53,652 nucleotides of DNA from an uncultured Blautia sp. (GCA_937900135.1 CALCDJ010000088.1:1-53652), one strand, 5' to 3'. Shown: positions 1 to 9,391, numbered from the stretch's first letter. The notes: generated by a model from the letters alone, not told the origin. Numbers and translations are program-made.

Positions 1-1
1 G

Positions 2-91
2 TTTGACTGGGAGGCTCAGAAGCCGGGAGAGACAGAGTGTCCTTTTACCTTTACGGGATATGAATATCTCGATCAGATTAAACCTCAGTAA
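2..91 (+). CDS. Phage tail tube protein, C-terminal end (partial)
   Basis: An open frame entering from the left edge codes for 29 residues ending GYEYLDQIKPQ before TAA. The short Phe/Thr-rich strand followed by a YLD-type ending fits the C-terminus of an XkdM-like tail tube protein, and its place directly before the tail assembly chaperone is where the tube gene lies in PBSX-type phages. Only the last residues are visible, so the assignment rests mainly on order. Confidence 0.55.
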   Translation, partial: FDWEAQKPGETECPFTFTGYEYLDQIKPQ

Positions 92-111
92 TTGAGGCGT
101 AAACATTGTTA

Positions 112-135
112 AGAGAGGCAGTAAAGTGCCTCTCT
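112..135 (+). terminator. Intrinsic terminator-like hairpin after tail tube gene
   Basis: A perfect 9-bp stem (AGAGAGGCA / TGCCTCTCT) with a 6-base loop is followed by AATTTTTTG. It sits between the tube and chaperone genes and probably lowers transcription beyond the abundant tube protein. Confidence 0.8.
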
Positions 136-161
136 AATTTTTTGAATTATCGGAGGGAAAA

Positions 162-662
162 ATGATGGCTACAAAGAAAACTGAAAACGTAGAAAACGTA
201 GAAATTACAGAAAAGAAAGCGGTTAATGTATTGGATCTCCTTTTAGGATCCGATTGTGGAAAAATTCAGACACCTTTTAAGGATGTAGAGATTTCTCGAT
301 TATCTGAGGCGTTTGGATCTCCTTTCATTGTAAGATGTATGGCTTTAACTCCTAATGAGTACGAAGATGTACAGGATGCCGCTATCAATATTCAGGGCAA
401 GGACGTTGATCTTGATATGAACCTGTTACAGAACCTTACAGTTATTGAGTCTGTAAGATTTGTAAATGTGGATGAGGCTGGGAACAAGTCTACAGGAGGA
501 CTCCTGTTAAAGAGTGCCGACTTGATGAGCAAGTTTAAAGCTCCCACACCTAAAGAGCTTTGTAGAGCTCTGTTTTTGTCTGGAGAGGTGGCTAATATGT
601 ACAATGTTATCTCAGCTCTCAGCGGTTTTTCAGATCGGGCAGTTAAAGAAGTAAAAAACTAA
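162..662 (+). CDS. Phage tail assembly chaperone (XkdN-like, gpG role)
   Basis: This 166-residue protein has the size, position and Lys/Glu-rich N-terminus of XkdN-type tail assembly chaperones, which coat the tape measure protein during tail assembly. It begins at ATG 162 (a second ATG follows at 165) after GGAGGG. It ends VKN-stop at a slippery A-AAA-AAC sequence. Part of the product should be extended by a -1 frameshift into the next small frame, as in the G/GT pair of lambda. The tape measure gene follows. The family call is from size, context and the frameshift; no sequence search was run. Confidence 0.8.
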   Translation: MMATKKTENVENVEITEKKAVNVLDLLLGSDCGKIQTPFKDVEISRLSEAFGSPFIVRCMALTPNEYEDVQDAAINIQGKDVDLDMNLLQNLTVIESVRFVNVDEAGNKSTGGLLLKSADLMSKFKAPTPKELCRALFLSGEVANMYNVISALSGFSDRAVKEVKN

Positions 663-730
663 TAGATACAGACGGTCTTACTAATATGATGTATTGGTAC
701 TGGGTACGAAAAGGTATAAGACCGTCTGTA
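653..730 (+). promoter_or_regulatory. Programmed -1 ribosomal frameshift signal
   Basis: The heptamer A AAA AAC lies at 653-659 in the X-XXY-YYZ register of the chaperone frame, one codon before its stop. Seven bases later a perfect 14-bp stem begins (667-680 paired with 717-730), with a smaller GTAC-TGG-GTAC hairpin in the loop. This is the classical arrangement for -1 slippage, and the -1 frame is open from 659 to a stop at 830-832. Confidence 0.85.
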
Positions 731-832
731 TTTTATTCCATGCCTAAAGGAGAATTGACTGTAATTCAGGCTTTCTATGAAAGGGAGTTAGATGAGTATA
801 AAAGCTTAAATAACCAGCTTGATAGGAGGTGA
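659..832 (+). CDS. Tail assembly chaperone frameshift extension (gpT role)
   Basis: The -1 frame entered at base 659 adds about 57 residues (LIDTDGLTN..., ending NNQLDRR) to the chaperone. It is rich in aromatic and charged residues (MMYWYWVRKG). An independent start at ATG 686 or 689 would give a peptide of 47-48 residues but has no good ribosome binding site. Expression as a G-T fusion therefore fits better. In related phages the T part binds the tape measure protein. The frame stops 7 bases before the tape measure start. Confidence 0.75.
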   Translation, partial: LIDTDGLTNMMYWYWVRKGIRPSVFYSMPKGELTVIQAFYERELDEYKSLNNQLDRR

Positions 833-839
833 GAGGATT

Positions 840-3800
840 ATGGTAGAGTTTGGAGCTAAGCTCTCTCTGAAAGATCAAATGTATGCAACTCTTGTAAAGA
901 ATGTGCAGAAACAGAAAGAATTTCAGAAAGAGGTTGATGCCACAAGGGAGGCTTTGCAGAGGGCTACTAATGCTAAGTATAACATGAATGTAGAAACCTC
1001 AGCGGCTCAGAAAGAAGCTCAAAAGTTAGCTGATAAGCTGGAGGAGGTAGGTAAGACCGCCACAGCTACAGTTGATTTAGATACAAATGAAGCCCAGAAA
1101 GATGCTGAAAAGGTACAGGAGAAACTTGAAGAGCTGAAAAGTCCAGTACAGCTACAGATAGAGGCTAACGATCAAGAGGTTAGGCGGCGTGTAGCGGCTG
1201 TAAAAGATAATCTTGATAGCCTCAAAAAGAAAGCTGTATCTCCGATTATACGGCTTAAAGATCAGGCAAGTAAGAGGATAGAAGCTATTAAAGCCTCTCT
1301 AAATGCAGTAGGTAAAAAGGTAGCTTCTCCTTTTGTAAAGCTGAAAGACAAAGCAACTCTCCAGTTAAACAAGATCCGTTATACTCTGGAGAGCTTAAAA
1401 AATAGGATCATATCTCCTATTATTGTACTAAAAGACCGGGTTACGGTAGGACTTCATAAAGTGAAGTCCTATTTTATTGCAATAAAGGAAACCTTTGTAG
1501 ATCCGTTGGTGCTGAGTGTAAAAGACAAAGCTACAGCGGTGATTAAAAAGGTAAAGTCAGCGGCTACAGCCTTAAAAAGGATGGTAGTAAGTCCTATTGT
1601 AAAGGTAAAGGATGCCGCTACAAATGTGATTAACCGGGTAAGGGGATTGATTAAAACCGTAGGAAAAGCGGTTGGGACTCCTCTTATTAAGGCAAAGGAC
1701 ACGGCTACAAAGATTATATCTGGAGTAGTCAGTAAGATTAAAGCTTTAGGTAAGAGAGTAGCTTCTCCTATCATTAAAGCAAAAGATACAGCAAGTAAGA
1801 TTATTGGATCCGTTAAGGGAAAACTCTCAGCTATTGGCAGTAAAATAGCCGCCCCTCTCATTAAGGCTAAAGATGCGGCAAGTTCCGTTATCAAAAAGCT
1901 TATGAGTATGCTGGGAACTCTTGCAAAGGGTGTAACAATCGGTATTGCTGTAGCTGGAGCTGGTGCGGCTCTTGCCGGGAAAGCTATGGGACAAGGTGCA
2001 ATGTTGGAACAGCAACAGATCTCTATTGAGCACTTTGTAGGGGTAAATAACCGGGATCAGTCAGCGGAACAGATCCAGCAAATGAGTCAACAGTATATGG
2101 AGGCTCTAAGAAATAACGCAAACGCTACGCCGTTTACAACAAATGAAGTTATAGCGGCTGGTACAAGGGCTGTAAATGTAGCCTCAGGTAATACTCAACA
2201 GGCTATGAGCTTGTTAAAAGTTGCTGAGGATATGGCGGCTCTTAATCCTGAAAAATCCCTTTCTGATGCTATGGAGGCTATAGCAGATATGAAAGTGGGA
2301 GAGACAGAACGAATGAAAGAGTTCGGTTTTAAGATTTCTCAGGAAGATATTAAAAACGCCGGGGGCGTGGATAATGTTATTGAAAATCAGTTGAAACCTT
2401 ACTTTGAGGGAGGAGCTCAAAAGCTTGCTACAAGTGCGGCTGGTTTAGCCTCAACTATTCAGGGTAAAGTGAGCTCTATTGTATCTGATACAGGATTGAA
2501 GATGGTAGAAAAGGTAAAACCTTTACTCCAGACAGCTATTGATTTTATTGATAAATCAGCTCCGGCTATTCAGGCTTTTACAGATAAGTTTGCTAATGGC
2601 TTTGGAAAGGCTGTAGATGTGGTAAATGATCTTATTACAGGATCCGGGAAAATGTCTGGCTCCTTTGGTAAGATAGGAGGCTTAGTTTCCTCTGTGGGTG
2701 GTGTATTAAAAAGTGCTTTTGGCACTATTAAAAATACAGCCGTATCTATGTTTACCTCAATTCAAAAACACTCAGGACTTTTCAGTAAGATTATGGGTGT
2801 TATTAGTGAGGTAGGATCCTCAAAACTTGGATTTTTAGGGAGTGCCTTTAATGCGGCATGGACTGTAATCTCAAGTGCATTTGAGGGGATCTTATCTGTA
2901 GCTGAGAGTGTGTACAATGCTTTTGAGCCTATTATCTCAGGTATTGCGGATGCAGTATCTAACGCCTTTGATTGGGCTGGTGAGAGTATAGGAGGGGCGG
3001 CTACTACAATCAGCGGATTTATAAGTAACTTGAGCTCTACTATTAGCTCTGTTATGGGATTTTTGGCTCCTTACATTGCCTCAGCGTGGGAATGGATTAA
3101 AGGGGCATTTGCTCAAGCGGCTCCTGTAATCGGACAGGCGGTTGAGTTAATCGGCTCTGTACTCTCTGTATTATGGGATGCAGTGACAGCGGTATTTGAT
3201 TTCTTAGCTCCTTACCTCCCGGCAATATGGGACGGTATTTGTGGAGCATTTAAGTTAGCTGGTGAGGTAATCTCTACAGCTATTACTTTTATAGGTACAA
3301 TCCTTAGCGGTTTACAGTCAGCTTTCACGGCTGTAATGGACTTCTTAGCTCCTTATATTCCGTCTATTTGGGAGGGAATAAAAACAGCCTTTACCGTAGC
3401 TGGGGACGTACTTAGTGCTGTAGCTTCTGTGATCGGCGGCGTAATACAGGCTATCTGTGATTTTTTCTCTGGAGATTTCTCTGGGCTTTCAGGAATTGTG
3501 GAGACTGTATGGGGAGCTATCACGGGTGCTTTTGAGGTTGCGGCTGGAATAATCGGCGGCATTGTTGATTTTATCGGCGGTATAATCTCAGGAATTGTAG
3601 ACTTTTTCTCTGGTGGACTTGAGGGAGCCAGAGGCGTAGCTGAGGGAGCTTGGAACGGTATTACAGGTATCTTTGAGGGTGCCGGAAACCTCATTTCTGG
3701 GGCAGTAAATACGATTTCAGGAATAATCTCAGGTATAGCCGGATTTTTCTCTGGTGGACTCGACTCTCTGGGCGGTATAGCTGAGGGAGCATGGAACGCC

Positions 3801-5159
3801 GTAACAACAGCCTTTGATACTGCCGGATCCCTGATTTCAGGGGCGGTTGATGGTATTGGTACAGTAATAGGAGGTATAGGAGAAACTTTCTCAGGTGCTC
3901 TTGATGCTGTAGCTCCTATTGTAGATGGGGCGTGGACGGCTATTACAGGTGCTTTTGATACTGGTAAAGAGTTACTTTCTGGTGCTCTTGAGGGGGTTGG
4001 ATCTGTACTGGATGGTATTGGATCAACTATCACAGGAGCTCTTGAGGGCATTGGTTCCTTTATTGGTGACACATGGGATAGTATTTGTGGATTTTTCTCA
4101 GGAGGATCTGAGGAAGTGGGACAGTCAGCTCCTACAGCTCAGACTAATGTAGAGGCTTACAATACCGCTTTTGCTCAAATGGATGCAATGGCTCCTCAGG
4201 TAGAGGCGGCATGGAGTAGCATATCTACAGCCTACAATACAGGAGTTGAGAGCATTGGTACCACTAATACAGCGGTAACAACAGCTCTTACTACTTTAAG
4301 TGAAGCGTTTACCACAGCGTTTACAGCTATTAACACAGCGGTAACAACAGGGTGGACGGCGGTTAGTACCACTTTCACAAATATGACAACAGGATTTACC
4401 ACCTTACAGTCTACGGTGTCTACAGGGTGGACAGCTATTACAACAGCCTTTAAAACGGCTCAGACAGATACCTCTCAGGTTATGACTACTATGCAGACAG
4501 CACTTACTACTTTAGCTACAGCTTTTAGTACAAACTTTACTCAGATTTTGAGTATTACCGTATCCGGCTGGAGTTCAGTGTTATCCGCATTTTCTGTAGC
4601 TCATAGCGGTATATCCGCTCACTCAAGTGCAATTTCCGGCACACTTTCCTCACTGGCTGGATCCTTTAGCTCCTCTATGGGAAGTATCATAGGATCGGCG
4701 AATAGTGCGGCGGCGGCTGTAAATAGTGCGGCGGCAAGTATAGCGGCGGCTGTAAGCCGGGCGGCAAGTGCGGCGGCAAGTATGCCGTCTGGAGGCGGTG
4801 TAAGTCGTGCAATGGGTGTAGATCGTGTACCTTATGACAACTATCCTATCATGGCACATGAGGGAGAAAAGCTTCTCACAAAGAGAGAGGCTAACCAGTA
4901 TGAAGCGGCTACTTCTACAAGAGGTGTACGGTTCATTAGTAGAGCAATGGGTACAGGAGAGATCCGGCGTGATAATACTCCGATTTTAGCACATGAGGGA
5001 GAAAAGGTATTAACGAAACAAGAAACCAGACAGAACGGTGAGAAAGAGGGAATTATTGTTAATTTCAATGGACTCACGATTGAGAAAGAAGCTGATGTTG
5101 ATGTAATCATGGAGATGATGCTCCGTAAATTACTCAAGATTAAGGCTAACATGGCATAA
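840..5159 (+). CDS. Phage tail tape measure protein
   Basis: The 1,439-residue protein sets tail length and is threaded through the tail tube. Start is ATG 840 with AGGAGG ten bases upstream; an upstream in-frame ATG at 819 lacks such a site. Three zones are visible. Residues about 95-360 hold roughly nine repeats of about 27 residues built on SP-I-K-KDxAT followed by an amphipathic helix. Residues about 370-560 form the conserved hydrophobic start of the tape measure core (GVTIGIAVAGAGAALAG). Residues about 600-1100 contain tandem hydrophobic W/F/G-rich helical units. A Ser/Ala/Thr-rich stretch and two copies of an AHEGEKLLTK/AHEGEKVLTK motif, each preceded by SRAMG, close the protein. That duplicated motif is typical of tape measure C-termini. 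Confidence 0.92.
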   Translation: MVEFGAKLSLKDQMYATLVKNVQKQKEFQKEVDATREALQRATNAKYNMNVETSAAQKEAQKLADKLEEVGKTATATVDLDTNEAQKDAEKVQEKLEELKSPVQLQIEANDQEVRRRVAAVKDNLDSLKKKAVSPIIRLKDQASKRIEAIKASLNAVGKKVASPFVKLKDKATLQLNKIRYTLESLKNRIISPIIVLKDRVTVGLHKVKSYFIAIKETFVDPLVLSVKDKATAVIKKVKSAATALKRMVVSPIVKVKDAATNVINRVRGLIKTVGKAVGTPLIKAKDTATKIISGVVSKIKALGKRVASPIIKAKDTASKIIGSVKGKLSAIGSKIAAPLIKAKDAASSVIKKLMSMLGTLAKGVTIGIAVAGAGAALAGKAMGQGAMLEQQQISIEHFVGVNNRDQSAEQIQQMSQQYMEALRNNANATPFTTNEVIAAGTRAVNVASGNTQQAMSLLKVAEDMAALNPEKSLSDAMEAIADMKVGETERMKEFGFKISQEDIKNAGGVDNVIENQLKPYFEGGAQKLATSAAGLASTIQGKVSSIVSDTGLKMVEKVKPLLQTAIDFIDKSAPAIQAFTDKFANGFGKAVDVVNDLITGSGKMSGSFGKIGGLVSSVGGVLKSAFGTIKNTAVSMFTSIQKHSGLFSKIMGVISEVGSSKLGFLGSAFNAAWTVISSAFEGILSVAESVYNAFEPIISGIADAVSNAFDWAGESIGGAATTISGFISNLSSTISSVMGFLAPYIASAWEWIKGAFAQAAPVIGQAVELIGSVLSVLWDAVTAVFDFLAPYLPAIWDGICGAFKLAGEVISTAITFIGTILSGLQSAFTAVMDFLAPYIPSIWEGIKTAFTVAGDVLSAVASVIGGVIQAICDFFSGDFSGLSGIVETVWGAITGAFEVAAGIIGGIVDFIGGIISGIVDFFSGGLEGARGVAEGAWNGITGIFEGAGNLISGAVNTISGIISGIAGFFSGGLDSLGGIAEGAWNAVTTAFDTAGSLISGAVDGIGTVIGGIGETFSGALDAVAPIVDGAWTAITGAFDTGKELLSGALEGVGSVLDGIGSTITGALEGIGSFIGDTWDSICGFFSGGSEEVGQSAPTAQTNVEAYNTAFAQMDAMAPQVEAAWSSISTAYNTGVESIGTTNTAVTTALTTLSEAFTTAFTAINTAVTTGWTAVSTTFTNMTTGFTTLQSTVSTGWTAITTAFKTAQTDTSQVMTTMQTALTTLATAFSTNFTQILSITVSGWSSVLSAFSVAHSGISAHSSAISGTLSSLAGSFSSSMGSIIGSANSAAAAVNSAAASIAAAVSRAASAAASMPSGGGVSRAMGVDRVPYDNYPIMAHEGEKLLTKREANQYEAATSTRGVRFISRAMGTGEIRRDNTPILAHEGEKVLTKQETRQNGEKEGIIVNFNGLTIEKEADVDVIMEMMLRKLLKIKANMA

Positions 5160-5176
5160 GAGAAAGGAGGGGCTAT

Positions 5177-5839
5177 ATGGAATTTTGGTTAAAACAAACT
5201 GAGTCTGATAAGTTTAGATTGCCTGTAAATCCTGAGTCCTTTTCATTCTCTGAAAAGGCAGATAACACCTCAGTAAATGTAAATAAATTGGGGGAGGTTA
5301 ATCTATTAGGTTACAGGAAATTAAAGGAGGGCACAATGTCCTCCTTTTTTCCTAACAAAAATTATAATTTCAGTAATAACTCTGGCAGACATTCTCCTTA
5401 TTGGTATGTAGCTAAGATACTGGGATGGAAAGAAAAAAGAAAGACAGTCCGGGTGATTATTGGAAGTAATATAAATGTCCTCTGTACTATTGAGGCTTTT
5501 CAGTATGGGGAACAAGACGGGACTGGAGATGTATATTTTACTCTCCAGTTAAAAGAGTATAGAGCTATTTCTGTGAAACAGCTTACAGATGCAGAAAAGA
5601 AAAAGCTCACAACTCCTAAAAAGAAAAAGCCGCCTAAGAAAAAGAAACCTACAAAAAGACCAGCAAATAAAAAGCCCAGTCCCAGAACCTACACAGTTAA
5701 GAGTGGGGATTGTCTCTGGAACATTGCAAAAAGATTTTATGGTAATGGTGCTCAGTACACTAAAATCTATAATGCAAATAGAGGAAAGATAAAAAATCCT
5801 AACCTCATTTATCCGGGACAGGTTCTTACAATTCCATAA
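5177..5839 (+). CDS. XkdP-like tail protein with C-terminal LysM domain
   Basis: A 220-residue protein with a PBSX XkdP-like N-terminal part (MEFWLKQTESDKFRLPVNPE), a strongly basic Lys/Pro linker at about residues 140-170, and a LysM domain from about 172 (YTVKSGDCLWNIAKRFYGNG ... NLIYPGQVLTIP). LysM binds peptidoglycan; in contractile tails such proteins sit at the inner baseplate/tail tip. The start has AAAGGAGG upstream. The gene lies between the tape measure and XkdQ genes as in PBSX and C. difficile phages. Confidence 0.85.
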   Translation: MEFWLKQTESDKFRLPVNPESFSFSEKADNTSVNVNKLGEVNLLGYRKLKEGTMSSFFPNKNYNFSNNSGRHSPYWYVAKILGWKEKRKTVRVIIGSNINVLCTIEAFQYGEQDGTGDVYFTLQLKEYRAISVKQLTDAEKKKLTTPKKKKPPKKKKPTKRPANKKPSPRTYTVKSGDCLWNIAKRFYGNGAQYTKIYNANRGKIKNPNLIYPGQVLTIP

Positions 5840-5851
5840 GGAGGTAATGCT

Positions 5852-6808
5852 ATGAGAGTAATCTGGGGAACAACAGACATTACAAGTTATATTACCTCTA
5901 TTAAGTGGGGAGGATCTAAGAGTCAGGTTGCCCGTAAACTGGAAATTGAGATAGTCAATGCTCCTTATGATCCTAACATTAAATCCTTAAATATTAAGCT
6001 TGCTGATAAAGTTTATTTGTTTGAGGATGATAGCATGAAAACGGAGTTGTTTAGAGGTTTTGTAGTAACAAGGGAGCGTGATAGTCAGAGTGGGAGCGTA
6101 TCTTATACCGCTTATGATCTCTGTTATTACACGATTAAAAGTAGTGCTACATATAACTTTAAAAATAAAACAGCGGAAACCATTACACAAGTTGTCTGTG
6201 ATGATTTACAGATACCTACAGGATCCTTAGCAAAGACAGGGCATAAGCAGAAACTACTTGTTAAGAATTGTAAGATTTATGACATAATAATGAAAGCTTA
6301 TACTCAGGCTCATCAAGTAGATGGAGAGGACTACATGGTGAAAGCCTTAAAAGGGCAGTTATGTGTTGTAAAGTACGGTGCTACGATTTGTACAAATAAA
6401 CTGGTTGAGGGATCAAATGTTACAAGAGCTACATTCAAAGAAACTCTTGATAAGATGGTGAACCGTGTACGGATTTATGATGGGGACGGCAAGCAAATTG
6501 GAGTAGTCTCAAATAGCTCTAATATCAAAAATTATGGTGTATTTCAACAGACTTACACAAAAGAAAAGGGCAAAAATGCGACTACTACAGCTAAGAGTAA
6601 GTTTCATGGAGTAGATAAGACAGCTAAGATTGAGGCTATCGGATTTACTCAAGCTGTAACAGGAAACGGTATTGTAATTCAGGATGGTGCTACAGGATTG
6701 AAAGGGCTTTTTTGGATTACAGAAGATACCCACAAATGGGTTAAGGGAGTGCATACTATGACACTTTCCTTAGAATTTAAAAAGTCTATGGATGCAAAGG
6801 AGGTGTAA
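5852..6808 (+). CDS. XkdQ/YqbQ-like baseplate protein
   Basis: The 318-residue protein matches the XkdQ/YqbQ (late-control-D-like) baseplate hub family in position and opening (VIWGTTDITSYITSIKWGG). It starts 12 bases after the LysM gene with AAGGAGG upstream. Members form part of the central spike or hub under the tape measure. No catalytic motif is evident. Confidence 0.8.
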   Translation: MRVIWGTTDITSYITSIKWGGSKSQVARKLEIEIVNAPYDPNIKSLNIKLADKVYLFEDDSMKTELFRGFVVTRERDSQSGSVSYTAYDLCYYTIKSSATYNFKNKTAETITQVVCDDLQIPTGSLAKTGHKQKLLVKNCKIYDIIMKAYTQAHQVDGEDYMVKALKGQLCVVKYGATICTNKLVEGSNVTRATFKETLDKMVNRVRIYDGDGKQIGVVSNSSNIKNYGVFQQTYTKEKGKNATTTAKSKFHGVDKTAKIEAIGFTQAVTGNGIVIQDGATGLKGLFWITEDTHKWVKGVHTMTLSLEFKKSMDAKEV

Positions 6809-6813
6809 TTATC

Positions 6814-7191
6814 GTGGAAAATGCAGATCAGAATTATAGTGGATTTTTAGAACTGATGAGGGATCAGGGAAGTATGGATAATCCTCAGACGTTGTTTATT
6901 GGTACGGTAAAAACGTGGGCTTCTGATAACTCAAAAATCGAGATTGAGGTAGATGATCTTATATTAGATCAGGAGGACATATTGGTAGCTGATTATCTCA
7001 TGGATGGATTTAAGTTTCCTTTAAAAACCCCTTATGTCTCAAGTGTAACTTTTGGGCATTATGACGGATCCTTTAAAACCACTAATCCGGCAGTGAAAAA
7101 AGGTGGACTAAAAAAGGGAGATCTTGTAGCTGTTATGAAATGTAACGATAATGATACCTATGTAATCCTTGCAAAGGTGGTGAGCCCATGA
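6814..7191 (+). CDS. DUF2577-like (XkdR) phage protein
   Basis: A 125-residue protein starting at GTG 6814 (MENADQNYSGFLELM), 5 bases after the previous stop, with AAAGGAGG upstream. The beta-rich C-terminus with KKGDLVAVMKCNDNDTYVIL is typical of DUF2577/XkdR proteins between XkdQ and XkdS. It probably forms part of the baseplate. The 3' end overlaps the next start by 4 bases (ATGA), suggesting translational coupling. Confidence 0.75.
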   Translation: MENADQNYSGFLELMRDQGSMDNPQTLFIGTVKTWASDNSKIEIEVDDLILDQEDILVADYLMDGFKFPLKTPYVSSVTFGHYDGSFKTTNPAVKKGGLKKGDLVAVMKCNDNDTYVILAKVVSP

Positions 7192-7610
7192 CAGGAGGTT
7201 TATTTCCTTTTGATGATACAGAAGAGTTTCCAGATCTTATTGAGGAGGAGTCTAATGAGGAATATATTTATAAAGATTTTGAAATAGACTGGAAAACAAT
7301 GAGAATGACAGGAAAAATCGTGGAGGGGAGAGATGCTGTAGAGCAATGGGCTCACATAGCTCTCAGAACTTCCCGGTATGACTGGTTAATTTATTCTTGG
7401 GACTTTGGGGAGGAATACACAGAGCTTATAGGCTACTCATATTCTCAGGAGTATCTTGATAATGAGGTAGAGCGAACTATAACTGAATGTCTTACAGAAA
7501 ATCCTTATATCTCAGGAATTGAGGATTTAACAGTAACGGTTGAGGATAGCCACTTACACATAGGGTTTATTATGCTAACAGATTTTGGGGAGGTGAGAAT
7601 GGATGTATGA
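7188..7610 (+). CDS. DUF2634 (XkdS/gp25-like) baseplate wedge protein
   Basis: The 140-residue acidic protein contains YKDFEIDWKTMRMTGKIVEG and QWAHIALRTSRYDWLIYSWDFGEE, characteristic of DUF2634/XkdS proteins, which correspond to the gp25-type baseplate wedge component. Its start overlaps the preceding stop, and its end overlaps the baseplate J start by 8 bases. Confidence 0.85.
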   Translation: MTGGLFPFDDTEEFPDLIEEESNEEYIYKDFEIDWKTMRMTGKIVEGRDAVEQWAHIALRTSRYDWLIYSWDFGEEYTELIGYSYSQEYLDNEVERTITECLTENPYISGIEDLTVTVEDSHLHIGFIMLTDFGEVRMDV

Positions 7611-8688
7611 GGATCAAACTTATGAGGCAGTCTTAGAAAGGTGTTTAGAAAATTCCAGAGATGATATTGACAAGACAGAGGGAGGAGTATTTTTTACAGC
7701 CCTTGCTCCGGCGTGTCTGGAATTTGCTATACATTATACAGAGCTTGACGGGATTGTGAGAGATACCTATGCAGATACTTGTGATAGGGATCACTTAATC
7801 TTACGCTGTAAAGAGCGTGGTATATTTCCATATCCAGCTACAGCGGCGGTACTCAAAGGGGAGTTTAATGTGGATATTGGCGTAGGAAAGCGTTTCTCTT
7901 TAGATGAACTTAACTATATCTCTACAGAGTATATAGGAAGATCTGAGGAAGAAAGCGGATCCTATCTGTATAAGATGCAATGTGAACAGGTTGGGACAGA
8001 TGGCAATAAACACTTTGGATCTCTGTCCGCTATTGAGTATATCACAAACCTTGAGACAGCAGAGCTTACAGAGTTACTTATCCCGGCAGAGGATGAGGAA
8101 GATACAGAGCTGTTAAGAGCTCGTTACTTTTCCAGTTTTGAGACGGATCCTTTTGGAGGAAATAAGAAAGACTATAAAGAGAAAACAAATAAGCTGGATG
8201 GAGTTGGTGATACAAAGGTAATCCCTACATGGAACGGAGGAGGAACTGTTAAGCTCATCATTATAGACAGTTTATTTAACAAAGCCTCTGATACTCTTAT
8301 TAAGTCAATACAGGAGGCTATTGATCCACTCTCGGATCAGGGTAACGGCTCAGGTATTGCTCCTGTAGGTCATACAGTAACAGTAGTTACCGTAAGAGAG
8401 CGTGAGATTAAGATTAAGACTCACATTGAGTATAAAGAAAGTTTTTCATGGAGCCGCATAGGATCAGAAATTAACAAAACCATTGAGGAGTATCTTTTGG
8501 AGATGAGGAAAGACTGGGCTAATCAGTCACACTTATCTGTAAGAATTACTCAGATTGAAGCCAGATTATTAAAGCTTGAGGGGATTGTAGATATTTCTGA
8601 GACTACTATCAATGGTTCTACTGATAACTTAATCCTTGAGCCGGATGAGATCCCGGTACTGTATTCTGGAGGGGTGGAGGTGATTTAG
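7603..8688 (+). CDS. Baseplate J/gp47 family protein (XkdT)
   Basis: The 361-residue protein has the baseplate J hallmarks: an N-terminal EGGVFFTALAPACLEFAIHY segment and a central DEEDTELLRARYFSSFETDP-type helix followed by FGGNKKDYKEKTNKLDGVGD. C-terminal beta strands follow. It forms baseplate wedges that link the hub to the tail fibres in contractile tails. It begins within the end of the DUF2634 gene and stops one base before the next start. Confidence 0.92.
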   Translation: MYEDQTYEAVLERCLENSRDDIDKTEGGVFFTALAPACLEFAIHYTELDGIVRDTYADTCDRDHLILRCKERGIFPYPATAAVLKGEFNVDIGVGKRFSLDELNYISTEYIGRSEEESGSYLYKMQCEQVGTDGNKHFGSLSAIEYITNLETAELTELLIPAEDEEDTELLRARYFSSFETDPFGGNKKDYKEKTNKLDGVGDTKVIPTWNGGGTVKLIIIDSLFNKASDTLIKSIQEAIDPLSDQGNGSGIAPVGHTVTVVTVREREIKIKTHIEYKESFSWSRIGSEINKTIEEYLLEMRKDWANQSHLSVRITQIEARLLKLEGIVDISETTINGSTDNLILEPDEIPVLYSGGVEVI

Positions 8689-8689
8689 T

Positions 8690-9391
8690 ATGAGATTAAA
8701 TCTCGATATGATAAAATACTGGATCCCAGAGCTCAGAAAAATTCCAGAATTTAGGGAGCTTGCTAAGGTATGGGAAATTGAGTTCAAAAAGCTTTATGAA
8801 TGTACTCAAAAAACTCTTGATGATACCTTTATAGATACCGCTTCTGAGGATGGTATTAAAAGGCTTGAAAAAATAGCTGGAATATACCCGGATGAGGGGG
8901 ACAGCTTAGAGCATAGACGTACAAGGCTTTACAGCTATTGGAATGACAGGAAACCATATACAGAGGGAGAGCTATATAACCGATTAAAAGCGTTATGTGG
9001 CTCCTCTGATTTTGAGATAAAATCAGATTATAGAAATTTTCTCATTCAGATCATAACCCATGTAGGGGGCGTTGGTGTGATGGAAGAAATTGAGTATATG
9101 CTGGATTATTTCATCCCGGCTAACCTCATTGTAGAGTTAAAAAACATTCTTACAGGAGGAAGTACAGCCGGGATTTTTTGCGGCGTTGGTACAGTATCAT
9201 CTATGGCTTATACGATTACTAACGATATTTCAGGATCATATAAATCTGAAATGACATTAAATCAAGGAGTAGTCCCAGTAAGAGCCGTAGAGTTACAGGT
9301 AACTAATGATATTAACTCAAAAGCTGAGTTAATCGAGGAAAAGACTATAGGATCTGTAGTTAGTACCTCACAAATTATAACAACACATTAA
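8690..9391 (+). CDS. DUF2313 (YmfQ/XkdU) tail protein
   Basis: A 233-residue protein with an N-terminal helical region (YWIPELRKIPEFRELAKVWE; a segment DEGDSLEHRRTRLYSYWNDR; PYTEGELYNRLKALCG) diagnostic of YmfQ/XkdU proteins, which connect the baseplate to fibres. The C-terminal 80 residues form a beta-rich extension probably contacting the fibre encoded next. Only one base separates it from the baseplate J gene. Confidence 0.85.
   Translation: MRLNLDMIKYWIPELRKIPEFRELAKVWEIEFKKLYECTQKTLDDTFIDTASEDGIKRLEKIAGIYPDEGDSLEHRRTRLYSYWNDRKPYTEGELYNRLKALCGSSDFEIKSDYRNFLIQIITHVGGVGVMEEIEYMLDYFIPANLIVELKNILTGGSTAGIFCGVGTVSSMAYTITNDISGSYKSEMTLNQGVVPVRAVELQVTNDINSKAELIEEKTIGSVVSTSQIITTH

Noticed and set aside
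3353..4072. 239-codon minus-strand open frame within the tape measure gene
   Set aside because: It mirrors the repetitive Gly/Ser/Ala coding of the plus strand (Pro/Ser/Ile low complexity), has no binding site and no neighbours on that strand.
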